Assembly: GCA_022508485.1 (NCBI GenBank)
Contig: JAFLVD010000001.1
Coordinates: 1-64,000, forward strand
DNA: 64,000 nt
Source of the DNA: Clostridiales bacterium
GTDB taxonomy: Bacteria > Bacillota > Clostridia > Christensenellales > Pumilibacteraceae
Direction: 5' to 3'
The notes under the pieces are model-generated. The model saw only the letters and a program-made list of their open reading frames with translations. It was not told the DNA's origin and made no database searches. The stretch's first letter is position 1, and each line of letters begins with the position of its first letter. Below, in pieces: positions 41,882-50,210 of the stretch. The translations under genes were made by a program, and so were the position numbers.

Positions 41882-42397
41882 ATGAGGTGTACAAGATGCG
41901 GAATAAGAGAAGCCGTCATAGAGGTTAAGCAAACGATAAATAACCGTACGCAAGACATGTATCTTTGTTCTGAGTGCGCGGCGCAGCTCAGAAACGAAAT
42001 AGAATATAACAAGAGCGTTCTACTCGGACAAATGTTCGGTGCGCAAAAGGTTGTAAATCCCGGGTTCGGCGGACTTTTTGAGGCGGACGGCCGCGTTGCG
42101 GTATGTCCGGGCTGCAAGACGACGAGCGAAGAGTTTTTAAACACCGGGTTTGTGGGCTGTCCGCGCTGTTACGAGGTTTTCGAGCCGTTTGTGAGACGGA
42201 CGGTTAAAAAGCTTCAACATTCGGATATCCACGTCGGAAAGGCGCCGTACGGGTCTTCGGGACCGGGCGGCGAGGAGGCGGCGCTTAGAGCGGAATTAGA
42301 CGCCGCGCTCGACAGACAGGACTACGCGCTTGCCACAAAGCTTACGGAACGGCTTAATCAAATTATGCAGCGCAGAGAGGACAAAGGTGAACAATGA
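41882..42397 (+). CDS. mcsA: McsA, activator of the arginine kinase McsB
   Basis: McsA is the zinc-containing partner of McsB. The 171-residue protein has four CxxC pairs (CTRC, CSEC, CPGC, CPRC) and a C-terminal UVR-like helix (EEAALRAELDAALDRQDYALATKL, in part) that contacts ClpC. AAAGGAGGCG gives the ribosome binding site. It overlaps mcsB by four bases (ATGA). Confidence 0.92.
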   Translation: MRCTRCGIREAVIEVKQTINNRTQDMYLCSECAAQLRNEIEYNKSVLLGQMFGAQKVVNPGFGGLFEADGRVAVCPGCKTTSEEFLNTGFVGCPRCYEVFEPFVRRTVKKLQHSDIHVGKAPYGSSGPGGEEAALRAELDAALDRQDYALATKLTERLNQIMQRREDKGEQ

Positions 42398-43398
42398 ATA
42401 ACAACGGAATGATTATTTCGACGCGCATAAGGCTTGCGCGTAATATAGACGGGCTTCCTTTTCCGCACAGAATGAGCGACGCCCATGCGACAAAGGTTAT
42501 CGACGGCGTAAGTAAGTCGCTCGAAGGCGTGGATAGATTTTCGCGCTTCGACATGAACAGAATTTCGCCGCTCGATAAGTCCATTCTTATAGAAAAGCAT
42601 CTTATAAGCCCCGACCTTGCGGAAGGCAAGTTAGGCTCGGTGCTAATCGATACCGACGAGAACGTGTCGATCATGGTAAATGAGGAAGACCATATCCGCG
42701 AGCAGGTAATTTTGCCCGGACTTTCGCTCGACCAGGCGTACGACAGAATAAACAAAATCGACGACGTACTTTCCAAAAACTTAAAGTTCGCTTTTTCGCG
42801 GCAGTTCGGATATCTTACCGCGTGCGCTACAAACCTCGGCACGGGAATGCGCGCTTCTGTTATGATGTTTCTGCCGGCGCTTACGATTTTAAAGCGGCTC
42901 GATTCCGCAGTAAGCGCGGTGGGGCGGCTTAACATGACTGTTCGCGGCGTTTACGGCGAGGGCAGTAAGGCGGACGGATTTTTGTACCAGATAAGCAATC
43001 AGCACACGTTGGGGCTTAAAGAAAGCGAGATAATCGACTCTGTTAGAAGCGCGATTGCGCACATCGCCCAAAATGAGGAAAACGCAAGGGAAATATTAAA
43101 GCGCAACGAGCCGGAGATTTTAGACAATATTTACAGGGCGTGGGGCGTTGCGACCAACGCGTACAGCATGGGAACGGACGAGGCGATGCGGCTTCTTGCC
43201 ATGATTAAGCTCGGCGACTATTACGGGTATATAAAAATATCGGACGAGAACGTTTTCCAAAAGCTTATTACGCACATTCAGCCTGCAAACATGCAGTATA
43301 TAGGCGGCAGAAATATGGAACCCGAAGAGCGCGATATTCTTCGCGCAAGGTATATTTCCGCCAACCTCACTACTATTGCAAAACGAAATAACTTATAA
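42394..43398 (+). CDS. mcsB: Protein arginine kinase McsB
   Basis: McsB phosphorylates arginines and so marks proteins for ClpCP. The 334-residue protein has the phosphagen-kinase catalytic fold: STRIRLARNIDGLPFP at the N-terminus, GTGMRASVMMFLPAL, and VRGVYGEGSKADGFLYQISNQ (in part) with the nucleotide-binding arginines. It starts inside the mcsA stop. Confidence 0.95.
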   Translation: MNNNGMIISTRIRLARNIDGLPFPHRMSDAHATKVIDGVSKSLEGVDRFSRFDMNRISPLDKSILIEKHLISPDLAEGKLGSVLIDTDENVSIMVNEEDHIREQVILPGLSLDQAYDRINKIDDVLSKNLKFAFSRQFGYLTACATNLGTGMRASVMMFLPALTILKRLDSAVSAVGRLNMTVRGVYGEGSKADGFLYQISNQHTLGLKESEIIDSVRSAIAHIAQNEENAREILKRNEPEILDNIYRAWGVATNAYSMGTDEAMRLLAMIKLGDYYGYIKISDENVFQKLITHIQPANMQYIGGRNMEPEERDILRARYISANLTTIAKRNNL

Positions 43399-43419
43399 TA
43401 TATAGACGGAGATTAAATT

Positions 43420-45909
43420 ATGAGAAACGAAAACAACAATAACTACGCAATGGACGAAAATGCCAAAAAGGCGTTTGAGATTGCGAGAGAAACGGCAAAA
43501 CAACACCGTAATCCATTTATAGGCACCGAACACGTAATGTACGGCATTTTATGCGTGGATAGCTTTACCGCTACGCTGTTCCGAAAAAATTCGCTCGACC
43601 CGGAAATGATGAAGTTTATCTTTAAGGAAGAACGAGAGGATAGCTTCGACGGCGAGCCGCAGGAATCCGAAAAGGTAACTAAGCTTCCTTATTCCGCTTA
43701 TATGAAGTCGACGGGACTTAATTCGCCTGTTATTAAGCCGGACCATCTTATGCTTGCGATACTCGATTATCCGTCGAGCCTTGCCGCCGAATCGCTGTAC
43801 GGTTTATATCATGTGAATATTCCCAATCTGCGGCGCGCGCTGCTTACTCATTTAAGCCCTAAGGCGGCTAAGCCCGATTCGCCGTTCGGATCGTTTTTCG
43901 GACTGTATCCGCAGCCGCGCCCGGTTTACGGCGACGACGTAAGCGATATGTCGGCGCAGGGCGGACTTCCGCCCGCTTTATCCGACCTCGGCGTGGATAT
44001 AACCCAGCGCGCTCGCGAAAAAAAGCTCGACCCAGTTATAGGGCGAGAGCAAGAGGTTGAGCGCATTATCGAGATTTTGTGCAGAAAGACGAAAAACAAT
44101 CCCGTGCTTATAGGCGAGCCGGGCGTAGGTAAAAGCGCGATTATAGACGGACTTGCTATGGCTATCGTCGAGGATCGCGTGCCCAGACAGCTTCGCAACC
44201 ATATAGTATACTCGCTTAATATCGGCTCGCTAATGGCCGGAACAAAGTACCGCGGTATGCTCGAAGAAAAGCTTAAAGACGCTATCGAAGCCATAATTAA
44301 CAGCGGAAATATTATCGTGTTTATCGACGAATTGCACACGCTTATGCAAGCCGGCAGTAAAGACGGCGAGGTTTCGCCGGCGGATATATTAAAGCCGTAT
44401 CTTGCTCGCGGCGAAATGCAGACGATAGGCGCGACTACGACAGACGAGTACAGAAAGTACATCGAGGCGGACAAGGCTATGGAACGGAGATTTCAGCCCG
44501 TAACGGTCGATCCGCCCACCGTCGAGCAGACGATAGAGATTTTAAAGGGACTGCGCCAAAACTACGAAAACTTCCACAAGGTAAACCTTTCCGACGAGGC
44601 GATCGAGGCGGCGGCAAAGCTGTCCGACAAGTACATTGCGGACAGGTTTCAGCCCGATAAGTCAATCGACCTTATCGACGAGGCGATGAGCTGCGCTAAG
44701 GTTAACGCCTCCGTAGACTCGCTCGACGTTACCGAGCTTACCGCGCAAAAGGCGGAAGCGGTAAAAAAAATGCAGGAGTACGCCGCGCTTAACGACTACA
44801 AAAAAGCGGCGGAATATAAGGAAAAGAGCGAAAAGCTCGAAGCGGAAATACGCTCGCGTAGTCTACACGACGCCGCAAAGCACGAAAAAACGTCGATAAC
44901 GATTACCGCCGAGGACATTGCCGAGGTCGTCGCGCGCTGGACCAAGATTCCCGTAACAAAGCTTACCGAAACGGAAAGCGAAAGGCTTAGGAACATGGAG
45001 GATATTCTTCATAAGCGCGTTATCGGGCAAAATAAGGCGGTGGAAGCGGTCGCTAAGGCTATCCGCAGAGCGCGTGCCGGACTTAAAAGCGACAGCAGAC
45101 CGATTGGATCGTTCCTTTTCCTCGGTCCTACCGGCGTGGGTAAAACAGAGCTTACTAAGGCGCTAGCTGAGGCGATGTTCGATAACGAAAATTCCATAAT
45201 CCGCCTCGATATGAGCGAGTTTATGGAAGCTCACTCTGTGGCTAAGCTTATAGGCGCGCCTCCCGGGTACGTCGGCTTTGACGACGGCGGTCAGCTTACC
45301 GAAAAGGTGCGCAGACACCCGTACTCGGTCGTACTTTTCGACGAGATAGAAAAGGCGCATCCCGACGTATTCAACGCGCTTCTTCAAATTCTCGACGACG
45401 GAAGGCTTACCGATTCGCAGGGTCGTACCGTAACGTTTAAAAACACAATTATCATAATGACGAGTAATATTGGCGCGACGGCGGCGGCGGAACGCCGCGA
45501 GATAGGCTTTAACGCCGTGGGCAAAAAGGAAAGCGAGGTGCGCGACGAAGTGTACATGAAGGCGCTTAAATCGGCTTTCCGTCCCGAATTTTTAAACCGT
45601 ATCGACGTTATTTGCGTGTTCGATAAATTGACGCGCGAGGACGTAAGCAAGATTGCAAAAATCATGCTCGAAAAGGTGGAAAAGTCGCTTAAAGACAGAA
45701 ACATTTCGCTCGTTGTTACCCGGGAAGCGCTCGACTGGCTTATCGAAAAGGGATATGACGCGGAGTACGGCGCAAGACCGCTACGCCGTGTGATAGAGCA
45801 GAACGTAGAGGACGAGATTGCGGAAAACATTATTGACGGAAAAATAAGGGACAATTCCACAATCAGAATCCACACCGACGGCGAAAAAATCGTCATTACA
45901 AATAATTAG
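43420..45909 (+). CDS. clpC: ATP-dependent Clp protease ATPase subunit ClpC
   Basis: ClpC is an AAA+ unfoldase working with ClpP. The 829-residue protein has the N domain with two Clp repeats, D1 with Walker A GEPGVGKSAI, a UVR-containing middle domain (MQEYAALNDYKKAAEYKEK), and D2 with GPTGVGKTELTKAL and VLFDEIEKAH. GGAGATTAA precedes the start. ClpP is not in the window. It is expected to be repressed by CtsR with the rest of the operon. Confidence 0.96.
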   Translation: MRNENNNNYAMDENAKKAFEIARETAKQHRNPFIGTEHVMYGILCVDSFTATLFRKNSLDPEMMKFIFKEEREDSFDGEPQESEKVTKLPYSAYMKSTGLNSPVIKPDHLMLAILDYPSSLAAESLYGLYHVNIPNLRRALLTHLSPKAAKPDSPFGSFFGLYPQPRPVYGDDVSDMSAQGGLPPALSDLGVDITQRAREKKLDPVIGREQEVERIIEILCRKTKNNPVLIGEPGVGKSAIIDGLAMAIVEDRVPRQLRNHIVYSLNIGSLMAGTKYRGMLEEKLKDAIEAIINSGNIIVFIDELHTLMQAGSKDGEVSPADILKPYLARGEMQTIGATTTDEYRKYIEADKAMERRFQPVTVDPPTVEQTIEILKGLRQNYENFHKVNLSDEAIEAAAKLSDKYIADRFQPDKSIDLIDEAMSCAKVNASVDSLDVTELTAQKAEAVKKMQEYAALNDYKKAAEYKEKSEKLEAEIRSRSLHDAAKHEKTSITITAEDIAEVVARWTKIPVTKLTETESERLRNMEDILHKRVIGQNKAVEAVAKAIRRARAGLKSDSRPIGSFLFLGPTGVGKTELTKALAEAMFDNENSIIRLDMSEFMEAHSVAKLIGAPPGYVGFDDGGQLTEKVRRHPYSVVLFDEIEKAHPDVFNALLQILDDGRLTDSQGRTVTFKNTIIIMTSNIGATAAAERREIGFNAVGKKESEVRDEVYMKALKSAFRPEFLNRIDVICVFDKLTREDVSKIAKIMLEKVEKSLKDRNISLVVTREALDWLIEKGYDAEYGARPLRRVIEQNVEDEIAENIIDGKIRDNSTIRIHTDGEKIVITNN

Positions 45910-45947
45910 CTATTTTTTGCAAGTTGCGCACAAATTTCAAAACTCTA

Positions 45948-45976
45948 TTTACAAACGCGGCGCCATCTGCTATACT
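45948..45976 (+). promoter_or_regulatory. Promoter for hpf
   Basis: TTTACA at 45948-45953, 17 bases, TATACT at 45971-45976. Confidence 0.78.
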
Positions 45977-46010
45977 GTAAACAATAACACAACACAACCC
46001 GGAGGTTAAT

Positions 46011-46565
46011 ATGAAAATCGAATATCTATGTAAAAATTACGACGCGAGCGACAAGTTAAAAGCTATTATCGAAAAGAAAGTAACAAAGCTCGATAAGTTT
46101 TTCGACGAGGACACAAAAATAAAAATCGTGCTCAAAAAGGGCAATACTCGCGCCACCGCAGACCTTTACACAATGGAGCTTACCATACTTCTCGAAAGCT
46201 CGGTCATGCGCGCCGAGGTTACAAGCGATAATATGTATTCCAATATCGACCTTGCTATCCCCAAGCTGGAAAAGCAGATTATAAGACACCACAAAAAGAT
46301 AGAGAGCAAGTCCAAAAAGTTCCGTGCGCGCGATATGTCGGCGGTGCCGGTGGACGACGTTCCCGAAGAGGATATCAAGGAAGAAAAAACGCTTGTCCGC
46401 TCTAAGTGCTATACTTTAAGCCCCATGTCCATAGACGACGCGGTGGAAGAGCTTGAGCTTATCGGCCATAATTTTTACGTATTTTTAAACAAAGCGACAA
46501 AGTCGGTAAACGTTTTGTACGTTCGCCACGACGGCAACTACGGCCTTATCGAAACAGTTGTATAG
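46011..46565 (+). CDS. hpf: Long-form ribosome hibernation promoting factor
   Basis: HPF dimerises 70S ribosomes into inactive 100S particles. The 184 residues make it the long form: an N-terminal S30AE domain (to about 98), an acidic linker (about 110-125) and the C-terminal dimerisation domain with KCYTLSPMSIDDAVEELELIGHNF (in part). CCGGAGG gives the ribosome binding site. It is monocistronic, with its own promoter and terminator, next to the CtsR stress operon. Confidence 0.95.
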   Translation: MKIEYLCKNYDASDKLKAIIEKKVTKLDKFFDEDTKIKIVLKKGNTRATADLYTMELTILLESSVMRAEVTSDNMYSNIDLAIPKLEKQIIRHHKKIESKSKKFRARDMSAVPVDDVPEEDIKEEKTLVRSKCYTLSPMSIDDAVEELELIGHNFYVFLNKATKSVNVLYVRHDGNYGLIETVV

Positions 46566-46576
46566 TTATATATTAG

Positions 46577-46604
46577 AAAACGCCGTTATTCGGCGTTTTT
46601 ATTT
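46577..46604 (+). terminator. Terminator after hpf
   Basis: AAAACGCCG (46577-46585) pairs with CGGCGTTTT (46591-46599) around TTATT, with the T tract in the right arm and beyond. Confidence 0.88.
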
Positions 46605-46627
46605 TAAAAAAATAGTATTTATATCGC

Positions 46628-46656
46628 TTGATTTTAGTAATTATTCGCGTTATAAT
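46628..46656 (+). promoter_or_regulatory. Promoter for pgi
   Basis: TTGATT at 46628-46633, 17 bases, TATAAT at 46651-46656. Confidence 0.85.
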
Positions 46657-46685
46657 GTAGTCGTAATTTTAAAGGAGAAAACAAT

Positions 46686-48080
46686 ATGAAGCTAAAGTTC
46701 GATTACAACAACATGATGGACTCCGCAATAGGCGCTCACGGCGTAAAACCGTCCGAAATAGACAAGGCGGCAAAGGCTCACGAGGCGGCTTTTAACGAGG
46801 TTATAGGAAACAGCGGTAAAGGCTGGCAGGAGTGGACTGAAACGCCGATGATAAGCAAGGCGGAAATAGCCGAGCTTAACGCCTTCGGAAAGTGCGTGCG
46901 CGATAAAGCGTCGAGCTTCGTCGTACTCGGCATCGGCGGATCTGCGCTCGGTCCTATCTGCGTGTTTAACGCGTTGCTTCATCTTCACCACAACGAGCTG
47001 CCCGAAAAGGCGAGAAAAGCGCCCAAAATTTACGTAGAGGACAATATCGACCCCGAGCGCATGGCGGCGCTCTTTGACGTAATCGACGTCAAAACCTCGT
47101 ACTTTAACGTAATAACAAAATCGGGCGAAACGAGCGAAACGCTCTCACAATTCCTTATACTTTACAACGCGCTTAAAAAGCAAATAGGCGAAAAGGCGGC
47201 TAAGGAACATATTTTCGTTACGACTACCATAGGTAAAGGCTCGCTTTACGCCGTCGCTCAAAAGGAAGGATTTAAGATTTTCGGTATTCCTTCGGGCGTC
47301 GGCGGAAGGTTCTCGGTACTCAGTAACGTAGGACTTGTCCCGTTTGCCGTAATGGGAATCGATATAGAAAGTATGCTTTACGGCGCAAAGGCGATGCGCG
47401 CCGCGTGCGAAAAGCCGGACGTTAAAGCAAATCCTGCGCTTATGACCGCGTTTTTGCAGGTTCAATCGATGAAAGCCGGTAAAAACATCTCCGTCGTTAT
47501 GCCTTACGCGGACGGCTTAAAGACTATGGCGGACTTTTACTGCCAGATTTGGGCGGAATCGCTCGGAAAGGCGGTAGACAAGTCCGGCAAAACCGTTTAC
47601 TACGGTCAAACCCCGGCAAAGTCGCTCGGCGTTACCGACCAGCACAGCCAGGTTCAGCTTTACACCGAAGGTCCCTTCGACAAGGTGGTAACGTTTATTG
47701 CAGTCGATTCTTTCGGCGCGAGCGTTAAAATCCCCTCGGACGAGACGGCGGATATAGGCGATTTCCTTAAAGGTCATACGCTCAACGAGCTTATCAACGC
47801 CGAGCGTAAGGCGACCGAATTCGCTCTTACCAAAGCGGAAAGAAGCAACTATACTATTTACATGCCCGAGGTTACCGCCGAAACGGTGGGCGAGCTTTTA
47901 ATGTACTTCATGTACGAAACGGCTTTTGCCGGCGCGTATCTCAATATCGACACGTTCAACCAGCCGGGCGTGGAGGAAGGCAAAAAAGCTACTTTCGCCA
48001 TGATAGGAAGAAAAGGGTACGAGGAAAAGCTCAAAGAGGTTAACTCGGTCAAAAAGAACGATAGCTACATAATAAAATAA
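46686..48080 (+). CDS. pgi: Glucose-6-phosphate isomerase
   Basis: Interconverts glucose 6-phosphate and fructose 6-phosphate. The 464-residue protein is of the shorter Firmicutes type. It has VLGIGGSALGP (sugar-phosphate loop), TKSGETSETL, the GIPSGVGGRFSVLS segment, the catalytic His in TDQHSQVQLY, and Lys in the C-terminal helix. AAAGGAGAAAA is upstream. It is followed by an HPr-like gene, which hints at a link to carbon regulation. Confidence 0.96.
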   Translation: MKLKFDYNNMMDSAIGAHGVKPSEIDKAAKAHEAAFNEVIGNSGKGWQEWTETPMISKAEIAELNAFGKCVRDKASSFVVLGIGGSALGPICVFNALLHLHHNELPEKARKAPKIYVEDNIDPERMAALFDVIDVKTSYFNVITKSGETSETLSQFLILYNALKKQIGEKAAKEHIFVTTTIGKGSLYAVAQKEGFKIFGIPSGVGGRFSVLSNVGLVPFAVMGIDIESMLYGAKAMRAACEKPDVKANPALMTAFLQVQSMKAGKNISVVMPYADGLKTMADFYCQIWAESLGKAVDKSGKTVYYGQTPAKSLGVTDQHSQVQLYTEGPFDKVVTFIAVDSFGASVKIPSDETADIGDFLKGHTLNELINAERKATEFALTKAERSNYTIYMPEVTAETVGELLMYFMYETAFAGAYLNIDTFNQPGVEEGKKATFAMIGRKGYEEKLKEVNSVKKNDSYIIK

Positions 48081-48125
48081 CATAATACATTTTTGCGCCG
48101 CGACGCGTTTATTCGGTATAAATAC

Positions 48126-48154
48126 TTGCATATTCGGCCGCGGCATGCTATAAT
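48126..48154 (+). promoter_or_regulatory. Promoter for the HPr-like gene
   Basis: TTGCAT at 48126-48131, 17 bases, TATAAT at 48149-48154 with an upstream TGC (extended -10). Confidence 0.85.
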
Positions 48155-48181
48155 TAACTAACAAAATCCGGGAGGTTTTTT

Positions 48182-48412
48182 ATGAAATCGGTAAAAGTTT
48201 ATTTCCCTACAATCGAAAGCGTTAAGGTATTCGTTAACGCTGTTTCCGCCTATCCCTATGAGATCGATTTACATAGCGGAAGATACGTCGTAGACGCTAA
48301 GTCGCTGCTCGGTATCTATTCGCTCGACCTCGCCAAGCCCATCGTTTGCGAAATCTACAACGATAATTGCGAAGAGCTTTTAAAAGATATAGCTAAGTTC
48401 ATCGCAAAATAA
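48182..48412 (+). CDS. HPr-like protein without the active-site histidine
   Basis: The 76-residue protein aligns to HPr from FVNAVSAYPYEIDL (HPr FVxxASxFxSEITL) through VDAKSLLGIYSL (HPr VNAKSIMGIMSL). The phosphorylated His15 aligns with Thr10 and the HARPA sequence is lost, so it cannot act as a PTS phosphocarrier. The regulatory Ser46 is kept as Ser41. This resembles Crh of Bacillus, which has Gln at position 15 and works in catabolite repression, but the relationship is inferred. GGGAGG lies before the ATG. Confidence 0.75.
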   Translation: MKSVKVYFPTIESVKVFVNAVSAYPYEIDLHSGRYVVDAKSLLGIYSLDLAKPIVCEIYNDNCEELLKDIAKFIAK

Positions 48413-48470
48413 TCTCACTTGACTTTTTAAAGCGACGGGCGCGGCTCGCCGCTTATAATTTGGAGAATTT

Positions 48471-49229
48471 ATGCGTCGGGAATATATCGACAGTATGAAG
48501 GGTAAGGGCTTCGGTGCGTTTATAAGCGCGTGCGAGGACCTTAAAAATTGCAAGTACGTGCTTGTCGAAAGCAAGATTACAGCGCTTTTAAAAACGGTAG
48601 CGGACAATAAGCAGCTTTATGCCATTTTCGGCACGGTGCTTAACGGCTTCGACTATAAGGGCGTGTTTAACGAGTGCGTCGTCGGCAACGGATTTAAGCT
48701 TCCGACCGAACCCAAAACGGCAATCGCGCTTGTTTTTCGCATACTTATCGATATCGACAGCAGAAAAATGCCGCTTCCAAATTTTCTCGAAGCGTATTTT
48801 TACAGCGAGTCGGTAAACGAGTCGTATGCGCGGTTCGCGCTCGAGCTTCTTGCGCCGTTTTTGTCGTATTGCAGAATGTACTTTGTAAAGACCGAAGCCA
48901 CCGCGCCCTCGGTAATGGAACAGAACGGCATGGCGCAGGCGTACGACGACGTTAACAATAAATTCCGCGAAGAGCTTCGCGTCGACGCGCTCGCGTGCTT
49001 GTCAGAGCTTATCGATATGGGCGACAAAACCATGTCGGGCGTTGAGGGCGCGGAATACGCGGCATGCCTAAATGGGCTTATCCGCTCGATAAAAAAGAAT
49101 AATTTCGACGACATGATTTCCGCGTTTTTGGGCGTTAAGTATGCGGTTGCGTACTTCTTTAAATCAAACGCCGACGCTCGCGAACTTATTAAAAAGCTCG
49201 AATACGATATCCGTCATCTTACCGACTGA
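48471..49229 (+). CDS. Conserved hypothetical protein
   Basis: I do not recognise this 252-residue protein. It appears mostly helical and soluble, with no signal peptide or clear motif; residues near 155-175 (NGMAQAYDDVNNKFREEL) are charged. TGGAG lies six bases before the ATG and TATAAT sits at 48454-48459, so the leader would be very short. It follows the HPr-like gene by 58 bases and ends at a strong bidirectional terminator. Confidence 0.65.
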   Translation: MRREYIDSMKGKGFGAFISACEDLKNCKYVLVESKITALLKTVADNKQLYAIFGTVLNGFDYKGVFNECVVGNGFKLPTEPKTAIALVFRILIDIDSRKMPLPNFLEAYFYSESVNESYARFALELLAPFLSYCRMYFVKTEATAPSVMEQNGMAQAYDDVNNKFREELRVDALACLSELIDMGDKTMSGVEGAEYAACLNGLIRSIKKNNFDDMISAFLGVKYAVAYFFKSNADARELIKKLEYDIRHLTD

Positions 49230-49244
49230 TAATTAGTGGATAAC

Positions 49245-49279
49245 AAAAATCCTTCGCGAAAAGCGCGAAGGATTTTTTT
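49245..49279. terminator. Bidirectional terminator between convergent genes
   Basis: A perfect 14-bp stem (49245-49258 and 49264-49277) around the loop AAAAG, with a run of A on the left and T on the right, so it can stop transcription from both sides. Confidence 0.93.
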
Positions 49280-49314
49280 GCGTCGAAAATTATTGATTGT
49301 TAGATAAAAACAGT

Positions 49315-50061
49315 TTATTCCGCTTTTTGTTCGGCGGTTTTGGGTACAAAGCCTTCGAACATATAGTTATCGCAAACAGATTGCACCTTTTGGGCTTGAA
49401 GCTCGCTTTTTACGGTCCATGCGACAACGGGAAGCCCGGCGTTTTTAACGAACTTATTGGGAAGATTGGTTACCTTGTACGCCACAAAGTCGGGGTGAGA
49501 GACGTCGTTGAATTTAAGGCGCTTTATAAGGCGCTTGTCGTGGCGCGACGTGTCGAAGTCGGCATGGTGGAAGAATGAGGAAAGCTGACCTCTTAATATC
49601 TGCGGCGCCGAGTCGTAAAAGTATTGAAGGGAATACGGGTCGAACGATTCTACCGCATAGTCGCCGTTGTAACCTTTAAGTATGTCGATAAGCTCTTTTT
49701 CGAGCACAAAAGAATGTCCGAGCTTTTTTACGTCGATAAGAATTGGAACCTTGCCGTTAACAAGCTCGAGAACCTGTTCCAGCGTGGGAATGGAATACTC
49801 TGTTTTTTTAAGCTTTATATTATCGAGATCGGTTACTTTTAGGTTTGCTACGTAGCCGTCGCGGTTAGTCATTCTGCTTAGCTTATCGTCGAAGAAGGTT
49901 ACTATATTATTGTCATCGATAAGACGCACGTCCAGTTCGATGGCGAATCCGTTATCTACCGCATTTTTAAAGGCGGGAAGGGAATTTTCGGGATAGTCGA
50001 AGTTGTGAAGTCCGCGGTGTGCAATAGGCTTGTTCACTACCCATGAACTTTTAATTTCCAT
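49315..50061 (-). CDS. Glycerophosphodiester phosphodiesterase family protein
   Basis: The GDPD family hydrolyses glycerophosphodiesters to glycerol 3-phosphate. The 248-residue protein has AHRGLHN (His15, Arg16), PENSLPAF, and the metal residues Glu42 and Asp44 in IELDVRL. The second catalytic histidine, usually in an FHDD motif, is Phe57 here (VTFFDDKL), so activity may be altered or lost. It has no signal peptide. AAGGT lies before the ATG and a promoter is present on the minus strand. Confidence 0.85.
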   Translation of the reverse strand: MEIKSSWVVNKPIAHRGLHNFDYPENSLPAFKNAVDNGFAIELDVRLIDDNNIVTFFDDKLSRMTNRDGYVANLKVTDLDNIKLKKTEYSIPTLEQVLELVNGKVPILIDVKKLGHSFVLEKELIDILKGYNGDYAVESFDPYSLQYFYDSAPQILRGQLSSFFHHADFDTSRHDKRLIKRLKFNDVSHPDFVAYKVTNLPNKFVKNAGLPVVAWTVKSELQAQKVQSVCDNYMFEGFVPKTAEQKAE

Positions 50062-50088
50062 GTTTTTTACCTTACTTGTTGTTCTATT

Positions 50089-50117
50089 ATTATAGCATGT
50101 ACTTAAAATATTTACAA
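50089..50117 (-). promoter_or_regulatory. Promoter for the GDPD gene
   Basis: On the minus strand TTGTAA (50117-50112), 17 bases, TATAAT (50094-50089). Confidence 0.78.
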
Positions 50118-50175
50118 TCGATTTGACTGATTTTTAATCAATTTAATAAAAAATTAGATAGGTTCGCCAAAATAT

Positions 50176-50204
50176 TTGCCGTTTTCGTATCGTTATGTTA
50201 TACT
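50176..50204 (+). promoter_or_regulatory. Promoter for lepA-hemW, predicted leaderless
   Basis: TTGCCG at 50176-50181, 17 bases, TATACT at 50199-50204. The lepA ATG at 50211 is six bases after the -10. Confidence 0.82.
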
Positions 50205-50210
50205 TGCGGT

